Shown here: positions 44,935-53,934 of the stretch, in pieces
Layout: every line of letters begins with the position of its first letter
How positions within the stretch are numbered: the first letter of the stretch is position 1
NCBI RefSeq assembly: GCF_039613825.1
Contig: NZ_CP154826.1
Coordinates: 1,860,001 to 1,924,000, forward strand
DNA: 64,000 nt
Source: Diaminobutyricibacter sp. McL0608
Lineage (GTDB): Bacteria > Actinomycetota > Actinomycetes > Actinomycetales > Microbacteriaceae
Reading direction: 5' to 3'
Translations under genes and position numbers: made by a program
The notes under the pieces: model-generated
Told to the model about the DNA's origin: nothing
Database searches by the model: none
Seen by the model: the letters and a program-made list of their open reading frames with translations, nothing else

Positions 44935-45853
44935 GCGCGGCAACCGCCCGACCCCGCCCGACGTCGACCGGGTCGCCGCATCGCGGGCGGCGATCGCGGC
45001 GCGTCGCGCCCGGGCCGCCGTCAAAGTGACGATCGCGAACGGTGACATCTCGTCGCTCACGGTGCTCGACAAATCCGCCGAAGAGCCTGAGGGAATCGAG
45101 GGGCGCCTCCGGGTCACAGAGTTCCTGCTGAGTGTTCCGGCGATCGGCACCACGAAGATGCACGAAGCCCTCGAACGGCTCGCGATCTCACCGGCCAAAC
45201 GCCTCGGCGGTCTTGGAAAGCACCAGCGTGTGCGCCTGCGCGAGTACCTCGTCGACCGCGAGGCCGCGAACCACGGCAGGCGCCCGAACCGTCTCGTCGT
45301 TCTCGCCGGGCCGACCGCGGTCGGCAAGGGCAGCGTCGCTGGGTACATCAGGGAGAACTACCCCGACGTGCTCCTGTCCGTGTCGGCGACGACACGTCCG
45401 CCGCGCCCCGGCGAGGTCGACGGCGTCAACTACTACTTCGTCGACGACAGTGAATTCGACCGGATGATCGGGGCAGAAGAACTGCTCGAGTGGGCGACCG
45501 TGCACAACGCCTCTCGTTACGGCACACCGCGCGCTCCCATCGAGCAGGCTCTCGACGCCGGGCGCAGCGTGCTGCTCGAGATCGACCTGCAGGGTGCCAG
45601 AAACGTCCGGGCGGCGATGCCGGAGGCGCGGCTCATCTTCCTGCTCCCTCCCACGTGGGAAGAACTCGTGCGCAGGCTCATCGGCAGGGGCACTGAAGAC
45701 TCCGCCGAACAGCAGCGCAGACTCGAGACGGCGAAGGTCGAACTGGCCGCCCAGGACGAGTTCGACTACAGGGTCGTGAACAGCGACGTGGCCGATGCCG
45801 CTCGCGAGGTCGTAGACTTGATGAAGATCCGCACGGCGCCGTCGCGCGCATAG
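44906..45853 (+). CDS. gmk: Fusion of actinobacterial integration host factor (mIHF) and guanylate kinase
   Basis: The 315-residue product has two parts. Residues ~15-120 match mIHF, the actinobacterial nucleoid protein: a helix AARRARAAVK, LRVTEFLLSVPAIGTTKMHEAL and the helix-two-turn-helix region SPAKRLGGLGKHQR, which binds DNA. Residues 128-315 are guanylate kinase with Walker A GPTAVGKGS (135-143), SATTRPPRPGEVDGVNYYFV and LLEIDLQGA, phosphorylating GMP. In mycobacteria mihF and gmk are separate neighbours, so this is a fusion of adjacent genes. GTG 44906 has GGAG 7 bases upstream; TTG 44927 is an alternative start. A separate mihF is not present in the window. Confidence 0.9.
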   Translation: MPRWGRRLAERGNRPTPPDVDRVAASRAAIAARRARAAVKVTIANGDISSLTVLDKSAEEPEGIEGRLRVTEFLLSVPAIGTTKMHEALERLAISPAKRLGGLGKHQRVRLREYLVDREAANHGRRPNRLVVLAGPTAVGKGSVAGYIRENYPDVLLSVSATTRPPRPGEVDGVNYYFVDDSEFDRMIGAEELLEWATVHNASRYGTPRAPIEQALDAGRSVLLEIDLQGARNVRAAMPEARLIFLLPPTWEELVRRLIGRGTEDSAEQQRRLETAKVELAAQDEFDYRVVNSDVADAAREVVDLMKIRTAPSRA

Positions 45854-45946
45854 CCGTCGCTGCGTCCCGCCGAGACGTTTCGCTGTGCTCGTTTCGCCGT
45901 GTTCGTTCGATCGACGACCAGACCTCTACCAAGGAGCAGTACACGT

Positions 45947-46204
45947 ATGGCAACCAACCTCAAAGGCATCATCGACCCGCCGATCGACGACGTGCTCGCC
46001 AAAGTCGAGTCCAAGTACGCGCTGGTGATCTTCGCCTCCAAGCGTGCGCGCCAGATCAACGACTACTACGCCGACCTCCACGAGGGCAGCCTGTTCGACA
46101 ACGTCGGACCGCTCGTCGACTCGACGATCGACGACAAGCCCCTCTCCGTCGCACTTCACGAGATCAACGAGGACAAGCTGACGATCAAGCCGATCGTCGA
46201 GTAG
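45947..46204 (+). CDS. rpoZ: DNA-directed RNA polymerase subunit omega
   Basis: The 85-residue subunit stabilises the beta' subunit. [17 protein letters not shown] is the family core and [10 protein letters not shown] the C-terminal helix. ATG 45947 has AAGGAG 9 bases upstream. The gmk-rpoZ-coaBC-metK-priA order is conserved across actinobacteria. The 93 bases before it contain no other gene. Confidence 0.96.
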   Translation: MATNLKGIIDPPIDDVLAKVESKYALVIFASKRARQINDYYADLHEGSLFDNVGPLVDSTIDDKPLSVALHEINEDKLTIKPIVE

Positions 46205-46211
46205 CGGTCTC

Positions 46212-46236
46212 ACCGGGCTGAACCCATCGGCCCGGT
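46212..46236 (+). terminator. Hairpin between rpoZ and coaBC
   Basis: ACCGGGC pairs with GCCCGGT in a 7-bp perfect stem around an 11-base loop, 8 bases after the rpoZ stop. Without a T tract it may only attenuate readthrough into coaBC. Confidence 0.5.
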
Positions 46237-46270
46237 TCCGACCCGTTCGATTTCCTGAGGGGATGCCGCT

Positions 46271-47581
46271 GTGAGCACTCGACTGACCATCGTCGTCGGA
46301 GTTACCGGCGGCATCGCCGCATACAAAGCCGTGAGTGTCATCCGCGCACTCGTCCTCGAGGGCCACTCCGTCCACGTCGTGGCGACAGAGGCGGCTCTGC
46401 GATTCGTCGGTCGGCCGACACTCGAGGCGATCAGTCGCAACCCTGTCGCCACCGACCTGTACGAGGGCGTGGCCGAGGTACGGCATGTCGCCATCGGGCA
46501 GTCAGCCGATCTCATCGTGATCGCACCGGCCACCGCCAACACCATCGCCAAGCTCGCAGTGGGACTCGCCGACGACCTTCTCGGCAACACCGTTCTCGCG
46601 AGCACGGCTCCGCTCGTCATCGCGCCCGCCATGCACACCGAGATGTGGCAGAACCCGGCCACCGTGGCGAATATCGCCACCCTCCGCGAACGCGGAGTCA
46701 CGATCGTCGGACCGGGGGTCGGGCAGCTCACGGGCAAGGACTCGGGCCCGGGCCGCATGGAGGAGCCCGACACCATCGTGCGCGCGGCCCTCGCGGTGGT
46801 CGGAGGCGATGCCGTCACGTCGGCTGCCGCGCCCGCGATCGCGGTAGCCGCCGCCCAGCCGGCTGCCGTCGTGTCCCTCACCGAACGCCGCCGCGCCGGC
46901 GAATTCGTCCGACCGACGCGCGGAGGCGACGACCTCGCAGGCCGTCGCGTCGTCATCACCGCCGGCGGAACGCGCGAACCGCTCGACCCTGTTCGTTTCC
47001 TCGGCAATCGGTCGAGCGGGCGGCAGGGGATCGCCATCGCCGTCGCCGCGAAGGCCCGGGGAGCCGATGTGACGCTCATCGCCGCTCATCTCGAGGTTCC
47101 GCCGCCCGACGGCGTCCGCCTGATCGAGGTCGGCACCGCGAACGAGCTCCTCGACGCCGTCACCGAAGCCGCGCGCACGGCCGACATCGTCGTGATGGCT
47201 GCCGCTGTGGCCGACTACCGCCCGGCAGAGGTCCGCGCCGACAAGATCAAGAAGGCCGACGTCGGCGACCGACTCACGCTCGAGTTGGTCGCCAACCCCG
47301 ACATCCTCGCCGGACTGGCCTCGGCCAGGCGCGAAGGCCAGACGATCGTCGGCTTCGCCGCCGAGACCGAGCAGGACCCGTCGGCTCTCGTCGACCTGGG
47401 CCGAAGGAAGCTCCAGGCGAAGGGCTCCGATTTCCTCATCCTCAACCAGGTCGGCTGGTCGCACGGGTTTGCCACAGAAAGCAATGAGGTCGTCGTCCTG
47501 AAAAGAGGCGGCGATATAGTGATGGAGGCCTCCGGCACCAAGCTGTCGGTGGCCGATCGTATCCTCGACGTCATCGCCTAA
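46271..47581 (+). CDS. coaBC: Bifunctional CoaBC: phosphopantothenoylcysteine decarboxylase / ligase
   Basis: The 436-residue two-domain enzyme performs two steps of coenzyme A synthesis. The N-terminal flavoprotein CoaC shows VTGGIAAYKA, the catalytic histidine in VRHVAIG, ATANTIAKLA and PAMHTEMWQNPA. The CoaB domain begins near residue 225 with GRRVVITAGGTREPLDPVRF, GNRSSGRQG and MAAAVADYRP, with the KIKK lysines of CTP binding. GTG 46271 follows a TGAGGGG site. Confidence 0.96.
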   Translation: MSTRLTIVVGVTGGIAAYKAVSVIRALVLEGHSVHVVATEAALRFVGRPTLEAISRNPVATDLYEGVAEVRHVAIGQSADLIVIAPATANTIAKLAVGLADDLLGNTVLASTAPLVIAPAMHTEMWQNPATVANIATLRERGVTIVGPGVGQLTGKDSGPGRMEEPDTIVRAALAVVGGDAVTSAAAPAIAVAAAQPAAVVSLTERRRAGEFVRPTRGGDDLAGRRVVITAGGTREPLDPVRFLGNRSSGRQGIAIAVAAKARGADVTLIAAHLEVPPPDGVRLIEVGTANELLDAVTEAARTADIVVMAAAVADYRPAEVRADKIKKADVGDRLTLELVANPDILAGLASARREGQTIVGFAAETEQDPSALVDLGRRKLQAKGSDFLILNQVGWSHGFATESNEVVVLKRGGDIVMEASGTKLSVADRILDVIA

Positions 47582-47620
47582 CGCAAACCAGATGTGGATG
47601 GGCCCGAACTTGGGACAACT

Positions 47621-48814
47621 ATGACTGAACTGCGCCTCTTCACCTCCGAATCGGTGACCGAGGGACATCCTGACAAGATCTGCGACCAGATCTCGGACAG
47701 CATCCTCGACGCCCTTCTCACGGAAGATCCGGCGAGCCGGGTAGCGGTCGAGACTCTGGTGACCACAGGGCTCGTCCACGTCGCCGGTGAGGTGACGACC
47801 AGCGGCTACGTCGATATCCCCACCCTGGTGCGTGACCGCATCGTCGCCATCGGCTACAACTCGTCCGAAGTGAGCTTCGACGGGCGCTCCTGCGGCGTTT
47901 CGGTGTCGATCGGCGCGCAGTCGCCCGACATCGCACAAGGCGTCGACAACGCGCTCGAATCACGTGCCGAGCAGAGCGGCGACGACCTCGACCGCCAGGG
48001 CGCCGGCGACCAGGGCATCATGTTCGGCTACGCCACCACCGAGACGCCCCAGTACATGCCGTTGCCGATCTGGCTCGCGCATCGTCTCGCGGAGCGCCTG
48101 GCGGAGGTGCGCAAGAACGGCACCCTCGACTACCTGCGGCCCGACGGCAAGACCCAGGTGACGGTCGGCTACGAGGGATTCGTTCCGAAGACGGTGCAGA
48201 CCGTCGTGCTCTCCACGCAGCATTCACCCACCGTCGGATCCGAGACCCTGCAGGCCGAGGTCATCGAAGAGGTCATCAACCCCGTGCTGCACGGCGCGGG
48301 CCTCGACACGTCGCACGTGCGCACCCTGATCAACCCCACCGGTCGTTTCGAGATCGGCGGGCCGAAGGGCGACGCCGGGCTCACCGGCCGCAAGATCATC
48401 GTGGACACCTACGGGGGCGCCAGCCGCCACGGCGGGGGAGCGTTCAGCGGAAAAGACCCGTCGAAGGTGGATCGGTCTGCGGCATACGCGATGCGCTGGG
48501 TGGCCAAGAACGCGGTCGCCGCAGGGTTCGCCGATCGTCTCGAACTGCAGGTCGCCTACGCGATCGGCAAGGCGGCTCCGGTGGGTCTGTACGTCGAGAC
48601 CTTCGGTACGGGCGTCCTCCCCGACGAGCAGATCATCCGGGCGATCCGCGATGTCTTCGACCTTCGACCCGCGGCCATCATCCGTTCGCTCGACCTGCTG
48701 CGCCCGATCTACGCCCAGACGGCGACATACGGGCATTTCGGCCGCGAGCTTCCCGACTTCACGTGGGAACGCCTTGACAAGGTCGACGACCTCCGCTCTG
48801 CAGCGGGATTGTAG
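47621..48814 (+). CDS. metK: S-adenosylmethionine synthase
   Basis: The 397-residue enzyme forms SAM from methionine and ATP. It has [17 protein letters not shown] with catalytic His16, the loop [12 protein letters not shown] and [19 protein letters not shown]. The 39-base gap after coaBC is too short for a SAM riboswitch. ATG 47621 gives the usual N terminus; an upstream in-frame start is not conserved. Confidence 0.97.
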   Translation: MTELRLFTSESVTEGHPDKICDQISDSILDALLTEDPASRVAVETLVTTGLVHVAGEVTTSGYVDIPTLVRDRIVAIGYNSSEVSFDGRSCGVSVSIGAQSPDIAQGVDNALESRAEQSGDDLDRQGAGDQGIMFGYATTETPQYMPLPIWLAHRLAERLAEVRKNGTLDYLRPDGKTQVTVGYEGFVPKTVQTVVLSTQHSPTVGSETLQAEVIEEVINPVLHGAGLDTSHVRTLINPTGRFEIGGPKGDAGLTGRKIIVDTYGGASRHGGGAFSGKDPSKVDRSAAYAMRWVAKNAVAAGFADRLELQVAYAIGKAAPVGLYVETFGTGVLPDEQIIRAIRDVFDLRPAAIIRSLDLLRPIYAQTATYGHFGRELPDFTWERLDKVDDLRSAAGL

Positions 48815-48816
48815 GC

Positions 48817-50784
48817 GTGGTGGCGGCAGGCAGGGTCGCCCGCGTGCTGATCGACTCGGCCCTGCCCCAACTCGATCACCTCTTCGACTACCGGGTTCCT
48901 GAAGAGTTGCTGGCGGATGCGCAGCCCGGCGTACGCGTCAAGGTTCCGCTGCGCACGGCGGGCCGGATCGCCGACGGTTACGTGATCGGGTTCACCGATG
49001 AGGAGTTCGAGGGGGCCCTCAGCGACATCGAGTCCGTCGTCTCGCCGGTCCCCGTGCTTTCGGCGGACGTCTGGGCTCTTGCCCGCAAGGTCGCCGACCG
49101 GAGCGCCGGCACGGCGAACGATGTCGTGCGTCTCGCCGTTCCCGGCCGCCAGGTGCGGGTGGAGAAGGCCTGGCTCGCAGCGCGAAGCAACGGGGGGCCA
49201 GATGAAGTGCCCATCGCAGCGCCACCCGTGCGCGGCTACCCGTCAGGCCGGATCGAGAGCGCGCTGGCCGGCGATGAGCGGATCGCGCTCCAGGCACGCC
49301 CCCAGCTCGCAGAGCTTCCCGACGGCGCCTGGGTGGGCGAGTGGGCGGTCACCCTTGCGACGGCGGCGACCGTCTGCTGGGCAGCGGGACGGTCCGCTAT
49401 CATCGTCGTTCCCGACTACCGCGACCAGGATCAGGTCGCTGCGGCCCTCGCGGCGATCGCACCGGCCGAGGCGGTGGTGCGGGCGGATGCCCGCCAATCC
49501 AACGCCGAACGATATCGCGCCTTCCTCGATGCGCTCTCGTCTCCCCGCATCGTGCTCGGCAACCGGTCCGCCGTCTACGCTCCCGCATCCGATCTCGGAC
49601 TCATCGCCGTGTGGGACGACGGCGATCCTCTGCACGCCGAACCGCTGAGTCCCTACGTCCACGCACGCGACGCCGCGCTGGTCCGTCAGGAATTACAGGG
49701 ATGCGCCCTCATCTTCGCCGCCCACAGCCGCAGCGTGGAGGTGCAGCGCCTCGTCGAAGTGGGCTGGCTCCGCGACGTCGCGCCGGAACGCGCGGTGAGC
49801 CCGAAGGTGGTTCCGACCGCGAACCAGGCCGCGAACGACGTCGCAGCTCGCGCGGCCCGCATCCCTTCGACGGCCTGGCAGACCGCGAAGGCTGCGCTCG
49901 AATCGGGACCCGTGCTCGTTCAGGTCGCGCGTCCCGGTTACGCGCCCATGCTGGCGTGCGCGAACTGCTCCCAGGCCGCACGCTGCAATCGGTGCGAAGG
50001 TCCGCTCGGGCAGGCCCGCGCCGGGGCGACGCCGTCGTGCGGCTGGTGCGGTGCGCTGGCCACCGACTGGCGCTGCGAGAACTGCGAGCACGCGCGCTTC
50101 CGCATGGTGACGGTCGGAGCGGGCCGTACGGCTGAGGAGCTGGGCCGCGCGTTCCCCGGTGTCCGTGTCGTGGTCGCCGACGGCGAGCATCCCTTGCAGA
50201 CCATCGGGTCGGCGCCCGCGCTGGTGGTCGCGACGCGCGGCGCCGAGCCCATCGCGGCGGGCGGCTACCGCGCGATCCTCCTGCTGGACGGCGAACGGAT
50301 GCTCGCCCGCGAGACGCTGCGGGTGACCGAGGACTGCATGCGCTGGTGGTCCAATGCTGCCGCACTGGCCGCGCCGGGCGCCGCGACGGTGCTCGTGGGT
50401 GTCGGCGGAGCCCTCGCGCGGGATCTCGCCACCTGGCGGCAGGTCGATTTCGCCCGTCAAGAGTTGATCGACCGGCGTGCGCTGCGTTTCCCTCCCGCGG
50501 TGAGGCTGGCATCCCTCACCGGCGCTGCCGAGGTCGTCGAGGAGGCAGCCGCCGCAGTCGATTCGGACCTGCTCATCGATGTGCTCGGCCCGGCACCGCT
50601 CGGCGACGGAAATGTGCGGACGATCCTCCGCTTCGACTATGCGCACGGCCCGGCGGTCGCCTCCGCTGTGCGGGCGGCCATCGTGCGGAACGCCACCCGT
50701 CGCCGTCGGGCGCCCGCCGGCAAGGGCGGTTTCCGGCCCGCGCCGTCATTGAGAGTGCGTTTCGACGATCCCGAGCTCGGGTAG
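48817..50784 (+). CDS. priA: PriA-like primosomal protein N' lacking helicase motifs
   Basis: The 655-residue protein keeps the PriA 3'-DNA-binding domain at the N terminus (ALPQLDHLFDYRVPE) and the zinc region at about residues 380-425, with multiple CxxC pairs (CANC, CNRC, CGWC, CENC). The ATPase motifs are absent: where GxTGSGKT should lie, the sequence reads TLATAATVCWAAGRS, and the DEEH box is replaced by WDDGDPLH. Known actinobacterial PriA proteins share this loss. It may restart replication as a structural loader rather than a helicase. It starts with GTG two bases after metK. Confidence 0.9.
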   Translation: MVAAGRVARVLIDSALPQLDHLFDYRVPEELLADAQPGVRVKVPLRTAGRIADGYVIGFTDEEFEGALSDIESVVSPVPVLSADVWALARKVADRSAGTANDVVRLAVPGRQVRVEKAWLAARSNGGPDEVPIAAPPVRGYPSGRIESALAGDERIALQARPQLAELPDGAWVGEWAVTLATAATVCWAAGRSAIIVVPDYRDQDQVAAALAAIAPAEAVVRADARQSNAERYRAFLDALSSPRIVLGNRSAVYAPASDLGLIAVWDDGDPLHAEPLSPYVHARDAALVRQELQGCALIFAAHSRSVEVQRLVEVGWLRDVAPERAVSPKVVPTANQAANDVAARAARIPSTAWQTAKAALESGPVLVQVARPGYAPMLACANCSQAARCNRCEGPLGQARAGATPSCGWCGALATDWRCENCEHARFRMVTVGAGRTAEELGRAFPGVRVVVADGEHPLQTIGSAPALVVATRGAEPIAAGGYRAILLLDGERMLARETLRVTEDCMRWWSNAAALAAPGAATVLVGVGGALARDLATWRQVDFARQELIDRRALRFPPAVRLASLTGAAEVVEEAAAAVDSDLLIDVLGPAPLGDGNVRTILRFDYAHGPAVASAVRAAIVRNATRRRRAPAGKGGFRPAPSLRVRFDDPELG

Positions 50785-50800
50785 CCGGGCTCGAGACACG

Positions 50801-50817
50801 CGAAACCCCGTTTCGCA
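50801..50817 (+). terminator. Small hairpin after priA
   Basis: GCGAAAC and GTTTCGC form a 7-bp stem with a CCC loop, 16 bases after the priA stop. It is followed by ACCCCTAG, not a T tract. The gap 50785-50938 holds nothing else convincing. Confidence 0.45.
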
Positions 50818-50938
50818 CCCCTAGTACTCGTGGGTGGCCGGTTCGCGCATCGTCGTCGGCTGCGAGAGACTGGATTGCCGACCCGCTTTCGATGAACCGG
50901 AGAACCGTGATGACCGCATCCCGCTCAGGCGAGCTCGC

Positions 50939-51859
50939 ATGAGGCTGGTCTTCGCCGGCACCCCGGCCGTCGCTGTCCCCGCCCTGCACGAGCTGGCTCG
51001 GGGTCCGCACCAGATCGCGGCTGTGATCACCCGGGAAGACGCCGAGTTGGGGCGCAAACGCATCCTGACCCCGTCTCCGGTCGCGAGTGCGGCGCAGGAC
51101 CTGCGATTGGCGACCATCAAGGCGAACCGGCTCGACGCATCCGTCACAGAACGCGTCGCCGACCTGAGCCCGGACCTTGGCGTCATCGTCGCGTACGGGG
51201 GACTGGTGCGCGAGCCGCTCCTCTCGCTGCCACGCCACGGCTGGATCAACCTGCATTTCTCGCTCCTGCCACGATGGCGGGGCGCGGCCCCCGTGCAGCG
51301 CGCCGTGATCGCGGGGGATGCGGTCACCGGCGCGTCTGTCTTCCAGCTCGTCCCCGAGCTCGACGCCGGTGCCGTCTTCGCCGAGGCCACCCGCGCGATC
51401 GGTCCTGCCGAGACGTCCGGTGAGGTTCTGGATGCCTTGGCAGGCGTCGGTGCGCGTCTCCTCGCGACGACAGTGGATGCGATCGCGGCCGGAACAGCGC
51501 ACGCCTCACCGCAGGCCGGTTCCCCGACGCTGGCTCCCAAACTCACGATCGATGACGCACGGATCGACCTGTCGGGCGACGCGGGGCACGCGTTCGACCG
51601 CATCCGCGGGGTGACACCGGAGCCGGGCGCCTTCGTGATGCTCGGCGATCAGCGGTTCAAGATCCTCGAGGCCTCCCCCGCGCCCGAGGAGGCGGGCCTC
51701 GCGCCCGGCCGACTCGCCCTCCGCGACAAGCGCATCCTGGTGGGCACAGGCACCCATGCGCTGGAGCTCATCACCGTGCAGCCGGCAGGCCGCCGCCCGA
51801 TGCCCGCAGCCGACTGGTGGCGCGGAGTGACCGACGCTGCAGAGGTCGTGCTCTCATGA
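50939..51859 (+). CDS. fmt: Methionyl-tRNA formyltransferase
   Basis: The 306-residue enzyme formylates initiator Met-tRNA. RLVFAGTPAVAVPAL, LHFSLLPRWRGAAPVQRAV and the catalytic Asn/His/Asp context (NLHFSLLP; VFQLVPELDAG) are present, with the C-terminal OB domain. def, its common neighbour, is not adjacent. ATG 50939 gives the normal N terminus. It overlaps rsmB by 4 bases. Confidence 0.96.
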   Translation: MRLVFAGTPAVAVPALHELARGPHQIAAVITREDAELGRKRILTPSPVASAAQDLRLATIKANRLDASVTERVADLSPDLGVIVAYGGLVREPLLSLPRHGWINLHFSLLPRWRGAAPVQRAVIAGDAVTGASVFQLVPELDAGAVFAEATRAIGPAETSGEVLDALAGVGARLLATTVDAIAAGTAHASPQAGSPTLAPKLTIDDARIDLSGDAGHAFDRIRGVTPEPGAFVMLGDQRFKILEASPAPEEAGLAPGRLALRDKRILVGTGTHALELITVQPAGRRPMPAADWWRGVTDAAEVVLS

Positions 51860-53238
51860 GCGAACGCGGCCCGCGCATCCAGCCCGCCCGACGAGTGGCC
51901 TACGACGTCATCGCCGCGGTGCGGGAGTCGGACGCGTACGCCAACCTGCTGCTTCCGACCAGGATCGCCCGCGCATCCCTCAACACGGCCGACGCGGGAC
52001 TCGCGACCGAGTTGACGTACGGCACACTGCGGATGCAGGGCTACTACGACCGCGTCATCGCACGAGCCGCCGGCAGGACGATCGACCGCATCGACCCTCC
52101 CATCCTCGACGTCCTTCGTCTCGGCACCCACCAGCTGCTCTCCATGCGGGTGGCGAGCCACGCCGCCGTCGACGAGTCGGTGTCGCTTGCGCGGGTGGTC
52201 GGGTCGCGCTCCGCGACGGGCTTCACGAACGGGGTGCTGCGCGAGATCAGCCGGCACACTCCGGACGAGTGGCGTGAGCGGATCGTCTCGGATGCGTCCA
52301 GCCCCGACGACGAACTAGCCGCCGTGCACTCGCATCCGCTCTGGGTCGTGCGGGCCCTCCGCCGCGCCCTCGAGACGGAGGGACGCGAGAACGAACTCGA
52401 AGAACTCCTGGCCGCCGACAACACAGCGCCCCGCGTCAACCTGATTGCACTTCCCGGGCTCGCCGAGGTACCTGACGATGCTGCCGCAGACCGGTTCTCA
52501 CCATTCGGCTTCACTCTCGGCGGGGGCGATCCGGTGGGGATCGTTGAGCAGCACGAGGGCCGCATCCGCGTGCAGGACGAAGGGTCTCAGCTCGCCGCCC
52601 TTGCGCTGTCCCGGGCCCGTGCCGTCGAGGAGGGCGAGCTCTGGCTCGACCTGTGTGCCGGTCCCGGCGGAAAGGCCGCGCTCCTCGCGGCAGAAGCACG
52701 AAGCAGCGGGGCGACCCTCATCGCGAACGAACTCGTCCCGGCCCGCGCCGACCTCGTGCGTCGCGCGCTGGGCTCTGTCCCCGAGCCGGTCGAGGTCTGG
52801 GAGCGTGACGGTACGACGATCGGCGGGTCCGAGCCGGAGCGCTTCGACCGCATCCTGCTCGATGCGCCGTGCACCGGGCTCGGCGCGCTCCGCCGCCGCC
52901 CGGAAGCCCGCTGGCGCAAGACGCCGCGTGACGTCGCCGAACTGACCAAGCTCCAGGCGCAACTCCTCGACAGCGCTTTCGCTGCGCTGAAGCCCGGAGG
53001 CGTCCTCGCCTATGTGACCTGCTCGCCGCACATCGCGGAGACACGGCTGTCGGTGGCGGATGCGGTGGATCGGTGGGGTAACGCGATTGAGCCCCTCGAC
53101 ACGGCGTCTGTACTCCAGGAGGTGGCGCTCGAACGCCTGGACCTCGCGGGCGACCCGACCCAGGTGCAGTTGTGGCCGCACCGGCACCAAACGGATGCCA
53201 TGTTCATCGCCCTACTGGCGAAACGAGCTGCATCCTGA
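51856..53238 (+). CDS. rsmB: 16S rRNA (cytosine-5)-methyltransferase RsmB-like
   Basis: The 460-residue protein has an N-terminal NusB-like RNA-binding domain (PARRVAYDVIAAV, ELTYGTLRMQGYYD) and a C-terminal SAM-dependent methyltransferase domain with WLDLCAGPGGKAALLA, DAPCTGLGALRRRPEARW and VTCSPH. Both catalytic cysteines (PC and TC) are present. It methylates C967 of 16S rRNA in E. coli. It overlaps fmt by 4 bases. Confidence 0.95.
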   Translation: MSERGPRIQPARRVAYDVIAAVRESDAYANLLLPTRIARASLNTADAGLATELTYGTLRMQGYYDRVIARAAGRTIDRIDPPILDVLRLGTHQLLSMRVASHAAVDESVSLARVVGSRSATGFTNGVLREISRHTPDEWRERIVSDASSPDDELAAVHSHPLWVVRALRRALETEGRENELEELLAADNTAPRVNLIALPGLAEVPDDAAADRFSPFGFTLGGGDPVGIVEQHEGRIRVQDEGSQLAALALSRARAVEEGELWLDLCAGPGGKAALLAAEARSSGATLIANELVPARADLVRRALGSVPEPVEVWERDGTTIGGSEPERFDRILLDAPCTGLGALRRRPEARWRKTPRDVAELTKLQAQLLDSAFAALKPGGVLAYVTCSPHIAETRLSVADAVDRWGNAIEPLDTASVLQEVALERLDLAGDPTQVQLWPHRHQTDAMFIALLAKRAAS

Positions 53239-53261
53239 GCGGTGCGACGGCCGGGCTTCAC

Positions 53262-53267
53262 TAGGCT
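53262..53267 (+). promoter_or_regulatory. Candidate -10 (TAGGCT) of leaderless rpe promoter
   Basis: TAGGCT ends 7 bases before the rpe ATG. GAAAGG between them could alternatively act as a short-spaced ribosome binding site. Confidence 0.4.
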
Positions 53268-53274
53268 GAAAGGC

Positions 53275-53934
53275 ATGCCCGCCCGGATCAGCCCCAGCAT
53301 CCTCGCCGCCGATTTCGTCAATATGCAACGCGACCTGGCGAAGATCGCCACCGCCGACCTGGTCCACGTGGATGTGATGGACAACCATTTCGTCCCCAAC
53401 CTGACGTTCGGGCCTCAGATGGTTGAGCGCATCCAGGATGTCTCGGCCATTCCGCTCGATGTGCACCTGATGATCACGGATCCGGAACGGTGGGCTCCTG
53501 GGTACGCAGAGCTCGGTGCCTATTCGGTGACCTTCCACGCGGAAGCGGCCAGCGATCCGGTCGGGCTGGCCCGCCGCCTCCGCGCCCTTGGTGCGCGCGC
53601 CGGCCTCGCGCTGAAGCCCGGGACCGCGGCCGACGACTATCTCGACCTGCTGCCCGAGTTCGACCAGGTCCTCGTCATGACCGTCGAGCCGGGCTTCGGC
53701 GGCCAGAGCTTCATGCCCGAGACGATGCCGAAGCTTCGGCAGCTGAGGGCGGCGGTCGAGGCGCGAGGCCTGGATGTCTGGCTGCAAGTCGACGGCGGAA
53801 TCACCGAGGAGACGATCGTGACGGCGGCAGAAGCAGGCGCCGACACCTTCGTCGCCGGGTCCAGCGTCTTCCGTGCCGATGACCCGGCTCGGCAGATCTC
53901 ACTGCTGCGGGAGACTGCCCAGCTCCATCTGTGA
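53275..53934 (+). CDS. rpe: Ribulose-phosphate 3-epimerase
   Basis: The 219-residue TIM-barrel enzyme interconverts ribulose and xylulose 5-phosphates. Signatures: ISPSILAADFVNM, VHVDVMDNHFVPNLTFGP with metal-binding His/Asp, LDVHLMI, VMTVEPGFGGQSFM and VDGGI. The last 36 bases overlap the 3' end of the MFS gene on the other strand, an antisense coding overlap. Confidence 0.97.
   Translation: MPARISPSILAADFVNMQRDLAKIATADLVHVDVMDNHFVPNLTFGPQMVERIQDVSAIPLDVHLMITDPERWAPGYAELGAYSVTFHAEAASDPVGLARRLRALGARAGLALKPGTAADDYLDLLPEFDQVLVMTVEPGFGGQSFMPETMPKLRQLRAAVEARGLDVWLQVDGGITEETIVTAAEAGADTFVAGSSVFRADDPARQISLLRETAQLHL

Noticed and set aside
47582-47620. SAM riboswitch before metK
   Set aside because: The 39-base gap is far too short and shows no aptamer-like pairing.
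48817-50784. priA as a pseudogene because helicase motifs are missing
   Set aside because: The frame is intact, the zinc cysteines and 3' DNA-binding domain are conserved, and other actinobacterial PriA proteins share the loss.
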